Positions 11,532-19,930 of a DNA stretch of 64,000 nt are shown here, one piece after another (the stretch's first letter is position 1; every line of letters starts with the position of its first letter). The stretch spans positions 7,843,481-7,907,480 of the forward strand of contig OX453275.1 in assembly GCA_949710005.1 (NCBI GenBank). The letters are read 5' to 3'. This DNA is from Ricordea florida. Lineage: Eukaryota > Cnidaria > Anthozoa > Corallimorpharia > Ricordeidae. The position numbers and the translations under genes were made by a program. A model generated the notes under the pieces. It saw only the letters and a program-made list of their open reading frames with translations. It was not told where the DNA came from and did no database searches.

Positions 11532-12242
11532 TAAGTATATGTAATAGGACTACATGCTGTCCAATTTGGAAATAATTGGATGAAAAAAATTCCGAGGACA
11601 GCCAAAATTGGACGAGGCCGTAGGCCGAGTCCAATTTGGCTGTCAGAGGAATTTTTTTCATCCAATTATTTCCAAATTGGACAAGCATGTGGTCCTGTTA
11701 CTTATTAATTATATAGCTAGTGAGGAAATACAGCTTCGCGAGGAAAACTATGGGAACTTACGTTGCTTACGGGTACTTAGCTTCGTTACGCTGGAGTTTC
11801 CACTCGTTGAAAACGTTGAGCCACGTTTTTGTGCTCTTGGCGGTGTTTGAGTTTTCGTTTCTGCTTTTAAGAGTACTAATTTCCTCTTCCTGCAACCATG
11901 AAATTCTCTCATTTGTGTTAGAACTGCTAAAGATGGAAAAATTTGGCAAATTTTCTTCACTGAATTCCTCCATGTTGTCAACAACAATGGCGACCTGTCC
12001 TGCTTTCAGTGCTGACGTTTCTTCACGGCTGATTGGTTGGTTTGACAATCTATTGTTTTTTCTTGGATTTCATTGGCTGAAACAAACTGACCTATTTTTT
12101 CCCAAATAGGACAGTTTCTGCATTTTTACTCAAATTCCATATTGAAAACTGTCCAAATTAAATCCCAAATTGGACAGTTCTGAAAAATTAAAGGATAATA
12201 GCCGTGCTGGCAATACTGGATTAACTGACTGCTATATAATTA
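11532..12242 (-). mobile_element. 711-bp non-autonomous insertion in polB, copy 2 (inverted)
   Basis: Reverse complement of 9869-10579. The encoded 93-aa frame (11767-12048) and the hairpin are identical to those of copy 1, so the pair forms an inverted repeat with 700-bp arms around a 950-bp loop of polB. End positions are uncertain by about three bases because the flanks are AT-rich. Confidence 0.75.
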
Positions 12243-12945
12243 GATTGGTTACTAATGAGAAAGAAGCAAGAAAATTAATATCAAAAGCTAACTATAATCG
12301 AAGAACTATTTTTTCTGAAAATCTTATGGCCGTACATATGAATAAAACACATATAAAATACAACAAACCTATTTACTTAGGAATGTGTATTTTAGATATA
12401 AGTAAAGCAATGATGTATGACTTTCATTATAATTATATTAAACCAAAATATGGTGAAAAAGCCAAATTACTTATGACAGATACAGATAGTCTTGTATATG
12501 ATATAGAAACTGAGGATTTCTATAAGGATATTGCCCCAGATGTGATGGAAAGGTTTGATACAAGTAATTTTCCTAAAAAACATAGATCAGGTATTTGGAC
12601 TGATAAAAACAAAAAAGTAATTGGTAAGTTTAAAGATGAGGCTGGCGGAAAAATTATCACTGAATTTGTCGGTCTACGAGCCAAGCTTTACTCATACAGG
12701 ATGGATGGGGGTGAAGAGATAAAAAAGGACAAGGGGGTAAAGACATCAGTAGTAAAAAAGACAATAAGCTTTAATGATTACAAGGAATGTTTGGATAGTA
12801 AAGTAAAGCAGATGAGGGAGATGCAAGTAATAAGAAGTTACAAACATTTTGTTTATACTGAAACTGTTAATAAAGTTGCACTATCAGCTGATGATGATAA
12901 GAGAATAATTTGTAAAGACGGAATACATACTCTGCCATATGGACA

Positions 12946-13932
12946 TTATCTCACTAAAACAGAATTAGGCGGCAACACAGTATCATAAGGTATAACTTGT
13001 AATTCTTCCCTTACAAAACCTCGTCTAGGCCCGTCAGTTAAATAATATAAAACAGGCTGATTAGGAGTAATCATACTTTTAGAAATATTATAAACTTTGA
13101 GGCTCCAAATAGGATCTGTGGCCCTTCTTCGTTCTCCTCCTTCAAGTTCACCGGGAAATAATAGATATCTAACTTTAACCACTGGTGGCAATCTAACTTC
13201 ATCAAGCCCAACAACCCGCTGATAATTTTTGGGTTTAATATCAACCTCTTTCATTTTTATAGCCTCAACAGGCTCTTTACCGGTTATTCTAGTTGGTGTA
13301 TTATTCAAAGTTTTTAGAATAGCTGGCAATCTTTTCACCCATACTCTTGATCGGGCATCACTCACCATTTCTTGCGCATATTGATGGCTAAATAATCTTT
13401 CGCCTAATATTCTATTTGCGTTTTCCACAAATGCTTGAGCTCTATGATTACCGGCTTCACTTCTCTGCATTTTCACATTATGGTAATTCATGAGTTTACT
13501 AACTTCACCCATAAATTCTTTCCCAGGATCAACCATTAATGTTTTTGGGTATTTTAATCTTCTAGAATATATTTTTGTAAAAGCTTCTGATATCTCTCGA
13601 CTTTCTTTTGAGGTTAATGGCTCAGCATCTTTATATCTCGAGGCGATATCAACCACAACTAACGCATATTTATATGTTTTTCTTCCAACTCTATCATGCG
13701 GTAAAAATAATAAATCTGCTTGATGGATCTGATTAGGTTTATCCACAGTCCAGTGGGGCCTAGGTATATATTTAGGCGCAGGTAGATAGATTTGCCATAT
13801 TGCCTGTTTCTGCAACCACTGTTTTGCCGTATTTTCACTTACTCTAGCCCTCTCAGCTAATTTAGGAATTGCAGAATATCCTTTCCAATATCCTTCAGTT
13901 GAATAATATATTTTTGACAAAGTAGAACTCAT
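12946..13932 (-). CDS. int: Polinton retroviral-type integrase
   Basis: A 328-aa DDE integrase that inserts the element and makes 6-bp duplications. It has an N-terminal helix-turn-helix-like region (AERARVSENTAKQWLQ). The core has catalytic D73 (HQADLL), D135 (LMVDPGKEF) and E170 (AFVENANR), with 34 residues between the last two. The C-terminal domain is beta-rich (VRYLLFPGELEGG onward), where Polinton integrases usually carry a chromodomain-like module. It is convergent with polB and divergent from the small gene at 13966, with 33 bp between starts. The frame is intact. A weak TTTAATT box lies 35 nt upstream, overlapping the neighbour's start. Confidence 0.93.
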   Translation of the reverse strand: MSSTLSKIYYSTEGYWKGYSAIPKLAERARVSENTAKQWLQKQAIWQIYLPAPKYIPRPHWTVDKPNQIHQADLLFLPHDRVGRKTYKYALVVVDIASRYKDAEPLTSKESREISEAFTKIYSRRLKYPKTLMVDPGKEFMGEVSKLMNYHNVKMQRSEAGNHRAQAFVENANRILGERLFSHQYAQEMVSDARSRVWVKRLPAILKTLNNTPTRITGKEPVEAIKMKEVDIKPKNYQRVVGLDEVRLPPVVKVRYLLFPGELEGGERRRATDPIWSLKVYNISKSMITPNQPVLYYLTDGPRRGFVREELQVIPYDTVLPPNSVLVR

Positions 13933-13938
13933 TTAAGA
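13932..13938 (+). promoter_or_regulatory. TTTAAGA promoter box of the 62-aa gene
   Basis: It lies 34 nt before the ATG at 13966. The following GTATCTTATAAATTA is repeated almost exactly before the capsid gene. Confidence 0.55.
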
Positions 13939-13965
13939 TTAACAAAAAGTATCTTATAAATTAAA

Positions 13966-14154
13966 ATGGTGGAGGAAGAAAAAACAAAATTTAGCGAATA
14001 TCAAATTAATCTTATGAAAAAAATTATTAGAAAAAAAATTCTATATATGGAAGATGGCGATAAAATTTTTAATATTATGATTTTAATTCCCGAGGCGAGA
14101 GAGGGTTTATTAAAACATATTGTCAAGTTAGAAAATAGAACAACACAGGTTTAA
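13966..14154 (+). CDS. Small 62-aa Polinton protein
   Basis: Charged, helical, 62 residues, with no recognised motif. It has its own promoter box and its leader is nearly identical to that of the capsid gene, which supports it as a real gene. Its stop codon overlaps the capsid gene's promoter box. Function unknown. Confidence 0.6.
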   Translation: MVEEEKTKFSEYQINLMKKIIRKKILYMEDGDKIFNIMILIPEAREGLLKHIVKLENRTTQV

Positions 14155-14156
14155 AG
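14150..14156 (+). promoter_or_regulatory. TTTAAAG promoter box of the major capsid gene
   Basis: It lies 34 nt before the ATG at 14184 and overlaps the stop codon of the preceding gene. Confidence 0.6.
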
Positions 14157-14183
14157 GTTAACCAAAGTATCTTATAAATTACA

Positions 14184-15443
14184 ATGACGTCTGAAAAAAT
14201 TAATCCAAACAGAATTCCCAAAGAACCCTTTGGTTTGAAAGCAGAATCAACATTGAATAGAATTACTCTAAATCCATCCACGGCCAGTCCAGGAGAAACA
14301 TTATACATAAATATTCCAAAACTCGCCGAGAATTTAGTGATTGTACCCGGAAGTGTATCTCTTCTATTTGATTTAGATGTTGAGGGTCATGCGAATAATA
14401 CACTTGTTAATAATGTAGGCCGTAATCTTGTAACTAGACTAAAAGTTCTTTTTGGAGGAGAAACATTGCAAGATACTCAAAGATATGATTTATTTCAAAC
14501 ATATCATGATTTATTCTTAACTGAAGAAGAGCGCGAAGATAGATTAAAACAAGGTATTTCTTCGCTAAATATTAGAAAACTTAGAACAAAAGCTGGAGAC
14601 GCAAAAACACAAGATGTAAAAGAAGTTGCTCTCGCTAATGTTCATGGTTCAAAGTATAGAATACCAATAAATCATCCTATTATAAACGATCATGGTGTTT
14701 TTTATCCGAAAGCGTTGGAAAATCATCTTATATTTGAGCTTACACTTGCCCCAATCACTAATATTCTTATTTATTCTGATACAACTAAAGCACCATCATA
14801 TTCAATCAAAAACTTAGAGTTAGAATATTCTTCAATTTCTAGTGAATACTTAGCCCGCGAGGCTCAAGCAGCTTATCAAGTTGGTAAAGGATTCTTTTAT
14901 GAAAATATTACCTTACACAAAACTTTTACATTTTCCATTGGCGGTGATGGTGTTATTAATCAGCATATTAATTTACCGAGAAGATCAATGACAGGAATAT
15001 TGTTTTTGTTTTTATTGCCTCAAACTGCAGGAGCAAGGGATTCTGAAAATTTTTATAACCCTGGTATATCTTCCGTTGAAATTGATGTTGATGGGGTACC
15101 AAATCGAATATACTCTAGGGGTATGATTCCATCTGATCTTTGGGAATCCGTGAAAAAACGCTTCCGAACAACGGGAGGAACTCATAGGGATGATGGTTTA
15201 CAAATTTCATTGAAAGAAAAAGAATTTTACTCGGATAAGTTTGCTCTTTGGGTTGATACTAGAACTCATCCAGATAATGGTATTCATGGTGGTGGACTTG
15301 CTCTAAATAATACGCATGATGGTGTAAAAATAGAAATTAAAAGGAAACAAAGCGGATCTGGAACCGTAACTTGCCATATGTTTGTTGTAGCAGATGCAAT
15401 GATGGAGATTATGAATTCAAGTTTGAGATCAATTAAGTACTGA
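14184..15443 (+). CDS. MCP: Polinton major capsid protein
   Basis: A 419-aa protein at the position and in the style of the double-jelly-roll major capsid protein that forms the hexon-like shell of Polinton virions. Supporting features are a beta-rich composition, an N-terminal STASPGETLYINIPKLAENL strand region, GRNLVTRLKVLFGGETLQDT, and in the second half FSIGGDGVINQHINLPRRSM and SSVEIDVDGVPNRIYSRGM. Identity rests on gene order next to the packaging ATPase, size and overall resemblance; fold prediction would confirm it. The frame is intact. Two GC-rich hairpins follow the stop codon. Confidence 0.85.
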   Translation: MTSEKINPNRIPKEPFGLKAESTLNRITLNPSTASPGETLYINIPKLAENLVIVPGSVSLLFDLDVEGHANNTLVNNVGRNLVTRLKVLFGGETLQDTQRYDLFQTYHDLFLTEEEREDRLKQGISSLNIRKLRTKAGDAKTQDVKEVALANVHGSKYRIPINHPIINDHGVFYPKALENHLIFELTLAPITNILIYSDTTKAPSYSIKNLELEYSSISSEYLAREAQAAYQVGKGFFYENITLHKTFTFSIGGDGVINQHINLPRRSMTGILFLFLLPQTAGARDSENFYNPGISSVEIDVDGVPNRIYSRGMIPSDLWESVKKRFRTTGGTHRDDGLQISLKEKEFYSDKFALWVDTRTHPDNGIHGGGLALNNTHDGVKIEIKRKQSGSGTVTCHMFVVADAMMEIMNSSLRSIKY

Positions 15444-15445
15444 TC

Positions 15446-15473
15446 GGCGCGTAAGCGCCTCCCCGCTTCGCGG
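15446..15473 (+). terminator. GC-rich twin mini-hairpins after the capsid gene
   Basis: GGCGC-GTAA-GCGCC (15446-15459) and CCGC-TTC-GCGG (15463-15473) are back-to-back stems in otherwise AT-rich DNA, three bases past the capsid stop and just before the ATPase promoter box. A role in transcript ending or RNA processing is inferred. Confidence 0.45.
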
Positions 15474-15481
15474 ACCGAGAA

Positions 15482-15488
15482 TCTAAAA
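15482..15488 (+). promoter_or_regulatory. TCTAAAA promoter box of the ATPase gene
   Basis: It lies 33 nt before the ATG at 15515. Confidence 0.6.
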
Positions 15489-15514
15489 ACATAATGTTAT
15501 GATACAAAAAAATC

Positions 15515-16147
15515 ATGGAAGATTTACGAGATAAAATACCATTCCATTGTATTATAACAGGACCAACAAATTGTGGAAAAACAAAGTACTTAATTGAACA
15601 GCTCCGAGGCCCTTTCCGGAAAGTTTTTGAATATATTGTGTTAATTTGTCCAACCTATTCTAAAAATAAAACATATCATAATTTTGCACGAGGAGATAAA
15701 CATTTCTATGTATTATTACCTAATGCAAGTAATATTGATGAGATTAATGAATTGTTAAATGATTGCCAAACTTTTTTTTCTGGAACAAATACATTAATAG
15801 TTTTGGATGATTGTGCAGTATCTAACGATCTGAAAAAGCGATCAAACAAGTTTATAGATTTAGCATTCTCTGGAAGGCATCATGGATTATCAGTTTGGGT
15901 TTTAACTCAACAATTAACATCAATAGCAAAACCATTTCGAGAAAATGTTGCCTGCGTTGTTACTTTTCATAATCCATCGCAAAAGGGCATGAAGATGTTT
16001 TTTGAAGATTATGGAGGAGATATGGATTATGAAACTAGTAAAAAGTTTGTTCAACTGCTGAAAACTGAAAAATATTCTAGACTTTGTTTATCTTTACGTT
16101 ACCCATTTAATTGTTATTTGGAGATACCAGAAGTGATTTCCGCGTAG
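15515..16147 (+). CDS. Polinton genome-packaging ATPase
   Basis: A 210-aa FtsK/HerA-type packaging ATPase that pumps DNA into the capsid. Walker A is GPTNCGKT (residues 16-23), Walker B is LIVLDD (94-99), and a sensor-like WVLTQQ lies at 128-133. The length fits the compact viral packaging ATPases. The frame is intact. The stop codon sits within a CCGC-GTA-GCGG hairpin, and a second hairpin leads straight into the next gene's promoter box. Confidence 0.93.
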   Translation: MEDLRDKIPFHCIITGPTNCGKTKYLIEQLRGPFRKVFEYIVLICPTYSKNKTYHNFARGDKHFYVLLPNASNIDEINELLNDCQTFFSGTNTLIVLDDCAVSNDLKKRSNKFIDLAFSGRHHGLSVWVLTQQLTSIAKPFRENVACVVTFHNPSQKGMKMFFEDYGGDMDYETSKKFVQLLKTEKYSRLCLSLRYPFNCYLEIPEVISA

Positions 16148-16165
16148 CGGGGCCGACAAAGTCGG
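16140..16165 (+). terminator. GC-rich twin mini-hairpins at the ATPase stop
   Basis: CCGC-GTA-GCGG (16140-16150) spans the stop codon and CCGAC-AAA-GTCGG (16153-16165) ends one base before the next promoter box. The layout parallels the hairpins after the capsid gene. Confidence 0.45.
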
Positions 16166-16172
16166 TTTAAAA
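16166..16172 (+). promoter_or_regulatory. TTTAAAA promoter box of the 176-aa gene
   Basis: It lies 31 nt before the ATG at 16197 and abuts the CCGAC hairpin. Confidence 0.6.
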
Positions 16173-16196
16173 CTAATAAATCTATTATCTCAAAAG

Positions 16197-16727
16197 ATGA
16201 CAAACCTTGAAGATTATATAGAAGAAAAGGAAGAGGTAAAAGATGATAATGAACTTGAAATAAAACAAGAATCACTTGCCATTCTCGCAGCCTTAGGAAC
16301 AACAAAGGAATATTTGGGGGTTGAAATGAGTCTGGGTGATATAAAGAAATTATCTGCAAAAGATGTTGAAAAGTATTTTAATCGTTATCAAGCGGTAATG
16401 GGTAAGAAAATTAACGGTGGATTAGTAGATTCGTCCCTTCAATTAGTTTCCAAACTTATTTCTTATTTAGTTCCGGTTGATGATATAGAATCTCTTTGCA
16501 ATGATCTGAAGAATGATGATTTGGTAAATCGTGAATTAACAAACATTGTTGGGCTCTTAGCATTGAAAGCAGGAAGACTGGCAGCACTTGCTAGCGGATT
16601 ATTTCAAGTAGCTAAACATGTTAAATTCAACAAAAATCAACAATTTTCAAGAGAAGAACCAGTAAATTCTAACATAACTAATCAGGAAACTAAGCAATCT
16701 ACTGAAGGTGTTGATACAGTATATTAA
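16197..16727 (+). CDS. Conserved-looking Polinton protein of 176 aa
   Basis: Acidic N terminus, then a helical core (VEKYFNRYQAVMGKKINGG and LLALKAGRLAALASGLFQVA). There is no clear membrane segment, and the second stretch could be an amphipathic helix. It sits in the morphogenesis block straight after the packaging ATPase, so a structural or assembly role is likely but unproven. No named family recognised. Confidence 0.75.
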   Translation: MTNLEDYIEEKEEVKDDNELEIKQESLAILAALGTTKEYLGVEMSLGDIKKLSAKDVEKYFNRYQAVMGKKINGGLVDSSLQLVSKLISYLVPVDDIESLCNDLKNDDLVNRELTNIVGLLALKAGRLAALASGLFQVAKHVKFNKNQQFSREEPVNSNITNQETKQSTEGVDTVY

Positions 16728-16732
16728 ACAGA

Positions 16733-16739
16733 TCTAAAA
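16733..16739 (+). promoter_or_regulatory. TCTAAAA promoter box of the 143-aa gene
   Basis: It lies 32 nt before the ATG at 16765 and matches the ATPase box and its next bases (ATCTAAAAAC). Confidence 0.6.
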
Positions 16740-16764
16740 ACTTATTTGTAGCATCTAAATAACA

Positions 16765-17196
16765 ATGTCTGAACAATCTGAAGTAGAGCAAATTACAGCT
16801 GACCCAGCACCTGGAAATACTGATACTAAAAAGAGGGAGAAAGATCCTAAAAAAGTCGCAGCTGGTAAGAAATTAGCTGAATATAATAAAAAAGCAAAAG
16901 AAGCATTAGCTAGGGAGATGAAACGAAACGAAAATACAGAAATGGTGTATAATCAAGAAAAGATAAATAATGAATATAATCGCGAAGCGAAATCATGGCT
17001 ACCAGAGTTATCTTTTACTACTGTTTTATCTGTTATTGGATTGGGTTTTACAGCATTTGATCTTTTTATGAGATATAAGGAAAAAGCTAGGGTTGAATAT
17101 TCCAATAGGATAGCTGATTTATCGCAAGTTCCACAAATACCCCAACCTTCAAGAATTCCATTGCATTTAACCTCAAAATCTTTAGGAATGGAATAA
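16765..17196 (+). CDS. Single-span membrane protein, Polinton, 143 aa
   Basis: A Lys/Glu-rich N-terminal half, one hydrophobic segment (FTTVLSVIGLGFTAFDLFM, about residues 82-100) and a short proline-rich tail. It is first in a run of membrane proteins (16765-19815). Function unknown; a virion-membrane or internal-vesicle component is a reasonable guess from its neighbours. Confidence 0.75.
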   Translation: MSEQSEVEQITADPAPGNTDTKKREKDPKKVAAGKKLAEYNKKAKEALAREMKRNENTEMVYNQEKINNEYNREAKSWLPELSFTTVLSVIGLGFTAFDLFMRYKEKARVEYSNRIADLSQVPQIPQPSRIPLHLTSKSLGME

Positions 17197-17207
17197 TTAT
17201 AAAGTTA

Positions 17208-17214
17208 TTTAAAA
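17208..17214 (+). promoter_or_regulatory. TTTAAAA promoter box of the 72-aa gene
   Basis: It lies 33 nt before the ATG at 17241. The downstream TTACTGATGTAGTAAAAAAT is nearly repeated before the 415-aa gene. Confidence 0.6.
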
Positions 17215-17240
17215 GTTTCTTACTGATGTAGTAAAAAATA

Positions 17241-17459
17241 ATGACAACCGAAAACAAACTTGTGAAAACTGTAACTGATTCAGCGGTACTTATCGGATTG
17301 GGGGCTGGAGTTGGACATGTGGCTAAAAAGGTAATGAAAGAATCATTTTTGAGCGACCCATCCTCAAGTATTACAAATTATGCAAAATGGGTTGCTGTAT
17401 TATCCGGGAGTATGTATCTAAAAACATATTTAGAGGATCAAAAGATTTTACCAAAATAA
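17241..17459 (+). CDS. Small membrane protein, Polinton, 72 aa
   Basis: Two weakly hydrophobic helices (SAVLIGLGAGVGHVA and WVAVLSGSMYLKTYL). Only four bases separate its stop from the next ATG, so the two are probably made from one transcript. Confidence 0.7.
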   Translation: MTTENKLVKTVTDSAVLIGLGAGVGHVAKKVMKESFLSDPSSSITNYAKWVAVLSGSMYLKTYLEDQKILPK

Positions 17460-17463
17460 AATT

Positions 17464-17856
17464 ATGGCAACAATAGCGATGATGATTGGTGGAGCTATAT
17501 TGAATGCAACTACTTTCGTTGGCGGATCATATCTTGCAAAATATCTATCAGGAGATAAAACTGATACAGAAAAAATACGACACGATAAAGCAATGGAAAA
17601 ATATCAAAAAGATTACGCTGAATATCAAGAAAAAAGGCAGAAACTAATTGATTGGAAAATGCAACAAAAAGATGAAAAATATCAAGCATCAAAAAATATT
17701 TCAAAAACAAATGAAGCTTTTGAATTATATAGCCAATTGCATGAGCCAAAATTCTCAGATTATTATAAACCAAGCGATAATCAAAAGATGGGGGAAATGT
17801 TATATGTGGGTGGTGGTATGTTAGCCCTTGGTTACACAGTTAGTAAATTTTTATAG
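17464..17856 (+). CDS. Membrane protein with two terminal spans, Polinton, 130 aa
   Basis: Hydrophobic N terminus (MMIGGAILNATTFVGGSYLA), a central charged helix rich in Lys, Glu and Gln, and a hydrophobic C terminus (YVGGGMLALGYTVSKF). It lacks a clear promoter box of its own (only a weak TTTAGAG 35 nt upstream). This and the four-base gap suggest co-transcription with the 72-aa gene. Confidence 0.75.
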   Translation: MATIAMMIGGAILNATTFVGGSYLAKYLSGDKTDTEKIRHDKAMEKYQKDYAEYQEKRQKLIDWKMQQKDEKYQASKNISKTNEAFELYSQLHEPKFSDYYKPSDNQKMGEMLYVGGGMLALGYTVSKFL

Positions 17857-17879
17857 TTAGTTTTCTTACTTCAAGCATA

Positions 17880-17886
17880 TTTAAAG
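17880..17886 (+). promoter_or_regulatory. TTTAAAG promoter box of the 415-aa gene
   Basis: It lies 32 nt before the ATG at 17912, followed by TTACTGATGAGTAAAAAAT. Confidence 0.6.
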
Positions 17887-17911
17887 ATTTATTACTGATG
17901 AGTAAAAAATC

Positions 17912-19159
17912 ATGGCCGAATATATACCATTAGAAGATTTACCAAAAGATGATAATGATGATAATGATGATGAGGATGGTACATTTTACCAAAGCCCAAA
18001 TACATCTACAAGCCGCATAGAATATCCTAGTTATGGTGAAGATGAAGAGGATGAAGTAAGAAGACGGGAAGAATGGGATATACCATCTGAAAGAAGGAAT
18101 CTAGGTGATTTTTTAAGAGAAAGAGATGGGGAATATGATAGAAGGCGAGAAGCGGGTCAAGAACTCAAACGTTATTTACCAGACTTCAATCCTGATGATG
18201 CAACATTTAATGTTACATATGGAAAAGAAGGAAGTATAATCATAGAATATAGTAATAGGACTAATTCTGCATCACATACGGTGGTTGATAAATATGGAAA
18301 TCTTAAGCTTGAAGATTTACCAAAAGGAATGAGAAAAGAACTAGGTGTTGATTATGAAACAGTGTTGGAAAAATATAATAATACCCAGTTAGATTTGAGG
18401 AAATCTATTGAAGCAAATAATGAATTAGATAATGCATTGCAGGGATTGAAAGCAACAGCAGAAGTATATCCTCTGGAGATTGAACGATATGTGGAAAGAG
18501 AAAAAGAACTTAGGGATTTCATTGAGAGACAACAGGTACAAAAAGCCCAAAATAAAAGTCTTTTCGATCAAACCGTTAAACAGAATATAGAATTAAAAAT
18601 ACAAGCGGAAAAACTTTTGGAAGAGGTAAAATTATACAAAGAAGAAATAGACAAATATAAGAAGGGTAAATCAAATGAATCAAAATTAAAACAAAGCAAT
18701 GAACGATTAAAATCAGAGGTTGATAAATTAAATGAACGACTTAGTAATAAAACAATTTTAAGTGAAGAACAATTATCAGATATTGATGGTAAAAAAGATG
18801 AAATACTAAAAAATTTACCACTTAGGGAGAGATTAAAGTATATATTCAAAAAGTATGGTTTTACAGTTTTTTCTGTTCTAAGTGCAGTGGGCGTCATCAT
18901 TGGGGTTATAGTTTCTAATCTTTCTAAAGGTCTAACAACGTTGGGTAAGAGAGTTGGTAATGGTTTGAAAACTCTTGGTAAAAAACTGAGCGAAATATTA
19001 CCGGGAATGGTTGGCGCAATCGTGAGCTTTCTTTTCAAAACAGCTGGACAGGTTATTGGATTTTTGGGTGAAAATGCTTGGTTATTGATAATGGCTGTGG
19101 TTCTATATTTTGTAGACCGACTGAAAGGAGGAACAAGTATAAAAAAGAATAGAAAGTAA
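17912..19159 (+). CDS. Coiled-coil membrane protein, Polinton, 415 aa
   Basis: A very acidic N terminus (DDNDDNDDED), a middle coiled coil (about residues 145-290), then hydrophobic segments near residues 313-335 (VFSVLSAVGVIIGVIVSNL) and 392-402 (WLLIMAVVLYF). Between them is a glycine-rich amphipathic stretch. The layout suggests a membrane-anchored structural protein with a long rod. Function unknown. Confidence 0.8.
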   Translation: MAEYIPLEDLPKDDNDDNDDEDGTFYQSPNTSTSRIEYPSYGEDEEDEVRRREEWDIPSERRNLGDFLRERDGEYDRRREAGQELKRYLPDFNPDDATFNVTYGKEGSIIIEYSNRTNSASHTVVDKYGNLKLEDLPKGMRKELGVDYETVLEKYNNTQLDLRKSIEANNELDNALQGLKATAEVYPLEIERYVEREKELRDFIERQQVQKAQNKSLFDQTVKQNIELKIQAEKLLEEVKLYKEEIDKYKKGKSNESKLKQSNERLKSEVDKLNERLSNKTILSEEQLSDIDGKKDEILKNLPLRERLKYIFKKYGFTVFSVLSAVGVIIGVIVSNLSKGLTTLGKRVGNGLKTLGKKLSEILPGMVGAIVSFLFKTAGQVIGFLGENAWLLIMAVVLYFVDRLKGGTSIKKNRK

Positions 19160-19163
19160 CAAA

Positions 19164-19170
19164 TTTAAAG
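19164..19170 (+). promoter_or_regulatory. TTTAAAG promoter box of the 205-aa gene
   Basis: It lies 34 nt before the ATG at 19198. Confidence 0.6.
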
Positions 19171-19197
19171 ATATCATAACGTTCAGTAAAATACAAT

Positions 19198-19815
19198 ATG
19201 GATGACTACAATAAAATTTATCCTCAATTGCCGGCCGAGGGGAGGAACCTTAATAATGTTGATCCGGTTAATTTCAGACTGCAAAAATCAAGCGAGGTAT
19301 TACAAAATCTTGAGAAAGAAATTAAACATTACGAAGAAGTAAGGAAAAAATATAATAGGGCCAGAGGAATATTTACAAAAATAAGTGTTTGTGGCGGTTT
19401 GATTTCAGTTATTCTATCAGCAAGCGGTTTAGGAACTTCTCTCACCGGTTTTGGGGCTATTGTCGGTGTTCCTTTAGGTGTTGTCGGCGGTGTTTTTGGT
19501 GGATTATCGGTTGGATTCGGTTATGCATCAAAAAGACTTTCAAATAAAGTTAGTAAACATGAACAAACCGCCGCAATTGCCAAATCAAAATTAAACACCA
19601 TTAACGATTTGGTTTCAAAAGCTTTAAAAGATAATGTTATATCCGGTCAAGAATTTTCCATAATTTTGGCAGAGTTGGAAAAGTTTCAAAAACTGAAACA
19701 AGAAATACGACAAAAATTCAGAAAAGATACAGAAAAAAACTTAGACATGAGTATAATAAGGAGGGAAGTTCGCGAAGATCTATTAAAAGAACTTACCGGA
19801 GGGAAAGGACATTAA
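19198..19815 (+). CDS. Glycine-rich membrane protein, Polinton, 205 aa
   Basis: A helical N-terminal part (residues about 30-60) precedes a long Gly-rich hydrophobic hairpin at residues 62-103 (ISVCGGLISVILSASGLG, then GVPLGVVGGVFGGLSVGFGY). A charged helical C terminus follows. Glycine-rich membrane hairpins of this sort occur in membrane-active or vesicle proteins, so the role is open. The frame is intact. Confidence 0.75.
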   Translation: MDDYNKIYPQLPAEGRNLNNVDPVNFRLQKSSEVLQNLEKEIKHYEEVRKKYNRARGIFTKISVCGGLISVILSASGLGTSLTGFGAIVGVPLGVVGGVFGGLSVGFGYASKRLSNKVSKHEQTAAIAKSKLNTINDLVSKALKDNVISGQEFSIILAELEKFQKLKQEIRQKFRKDTEKNLDMSIIRREVREDLLKELTGGKGH

Positions 19816-19894
19816 AACTGGTATATGAGAGAACAGAAGTTGGTTGCAATTGTTTTGCGGGTATTAATTGAATTTACATCTTATTCTTAAAAGG

Positions 19895-19901
19895 TCTAAA
19901 G
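19895..19901 (+). promoter_or_regulatory. TCTAAAG promoter box of the 508-aa gene
   Basis: It lies 36 nt before the ATG at 19931. Confidence 0.6.
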
Positions 19902-19930
19902 ATCACATTATTTGAAACACAAAGAATAAG

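Larger units (their letters stand above)
7391..12988 (+). pseudogene. polB: Polinton DNA polymerase B, interrupted by two insertions
   Basis: Protein-primed-type family B polymerase that replicates the element. The start at 7391 is chosen from the promoter box; the open frame upstream runs through tandem-repeat DNA and is not credible. Coding segments are 7391-9868, 10580 to about 11531, and about 12243-12988, all in one phase, about 1,390 codons in total. In order: SAP-like DNA-binding motif (first ~40 residues), proline-rich linker (~7600-7740), exonuclease motif I GDFEC (~9050), an HNH/Cys-His insertion (~9378-9476), Exo II NLSGYD (~9520), Exo III near 10790, polymerase motif A LDANNLYG (~11066), motif B NNSVFG (~11480) and motif C DTDS (~12480). 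The insertions bring in-frame stops, so a full-length product is not expected. The 3' end overlaps the integrase gene convergently by 43 bp. Confidence 0.9.
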
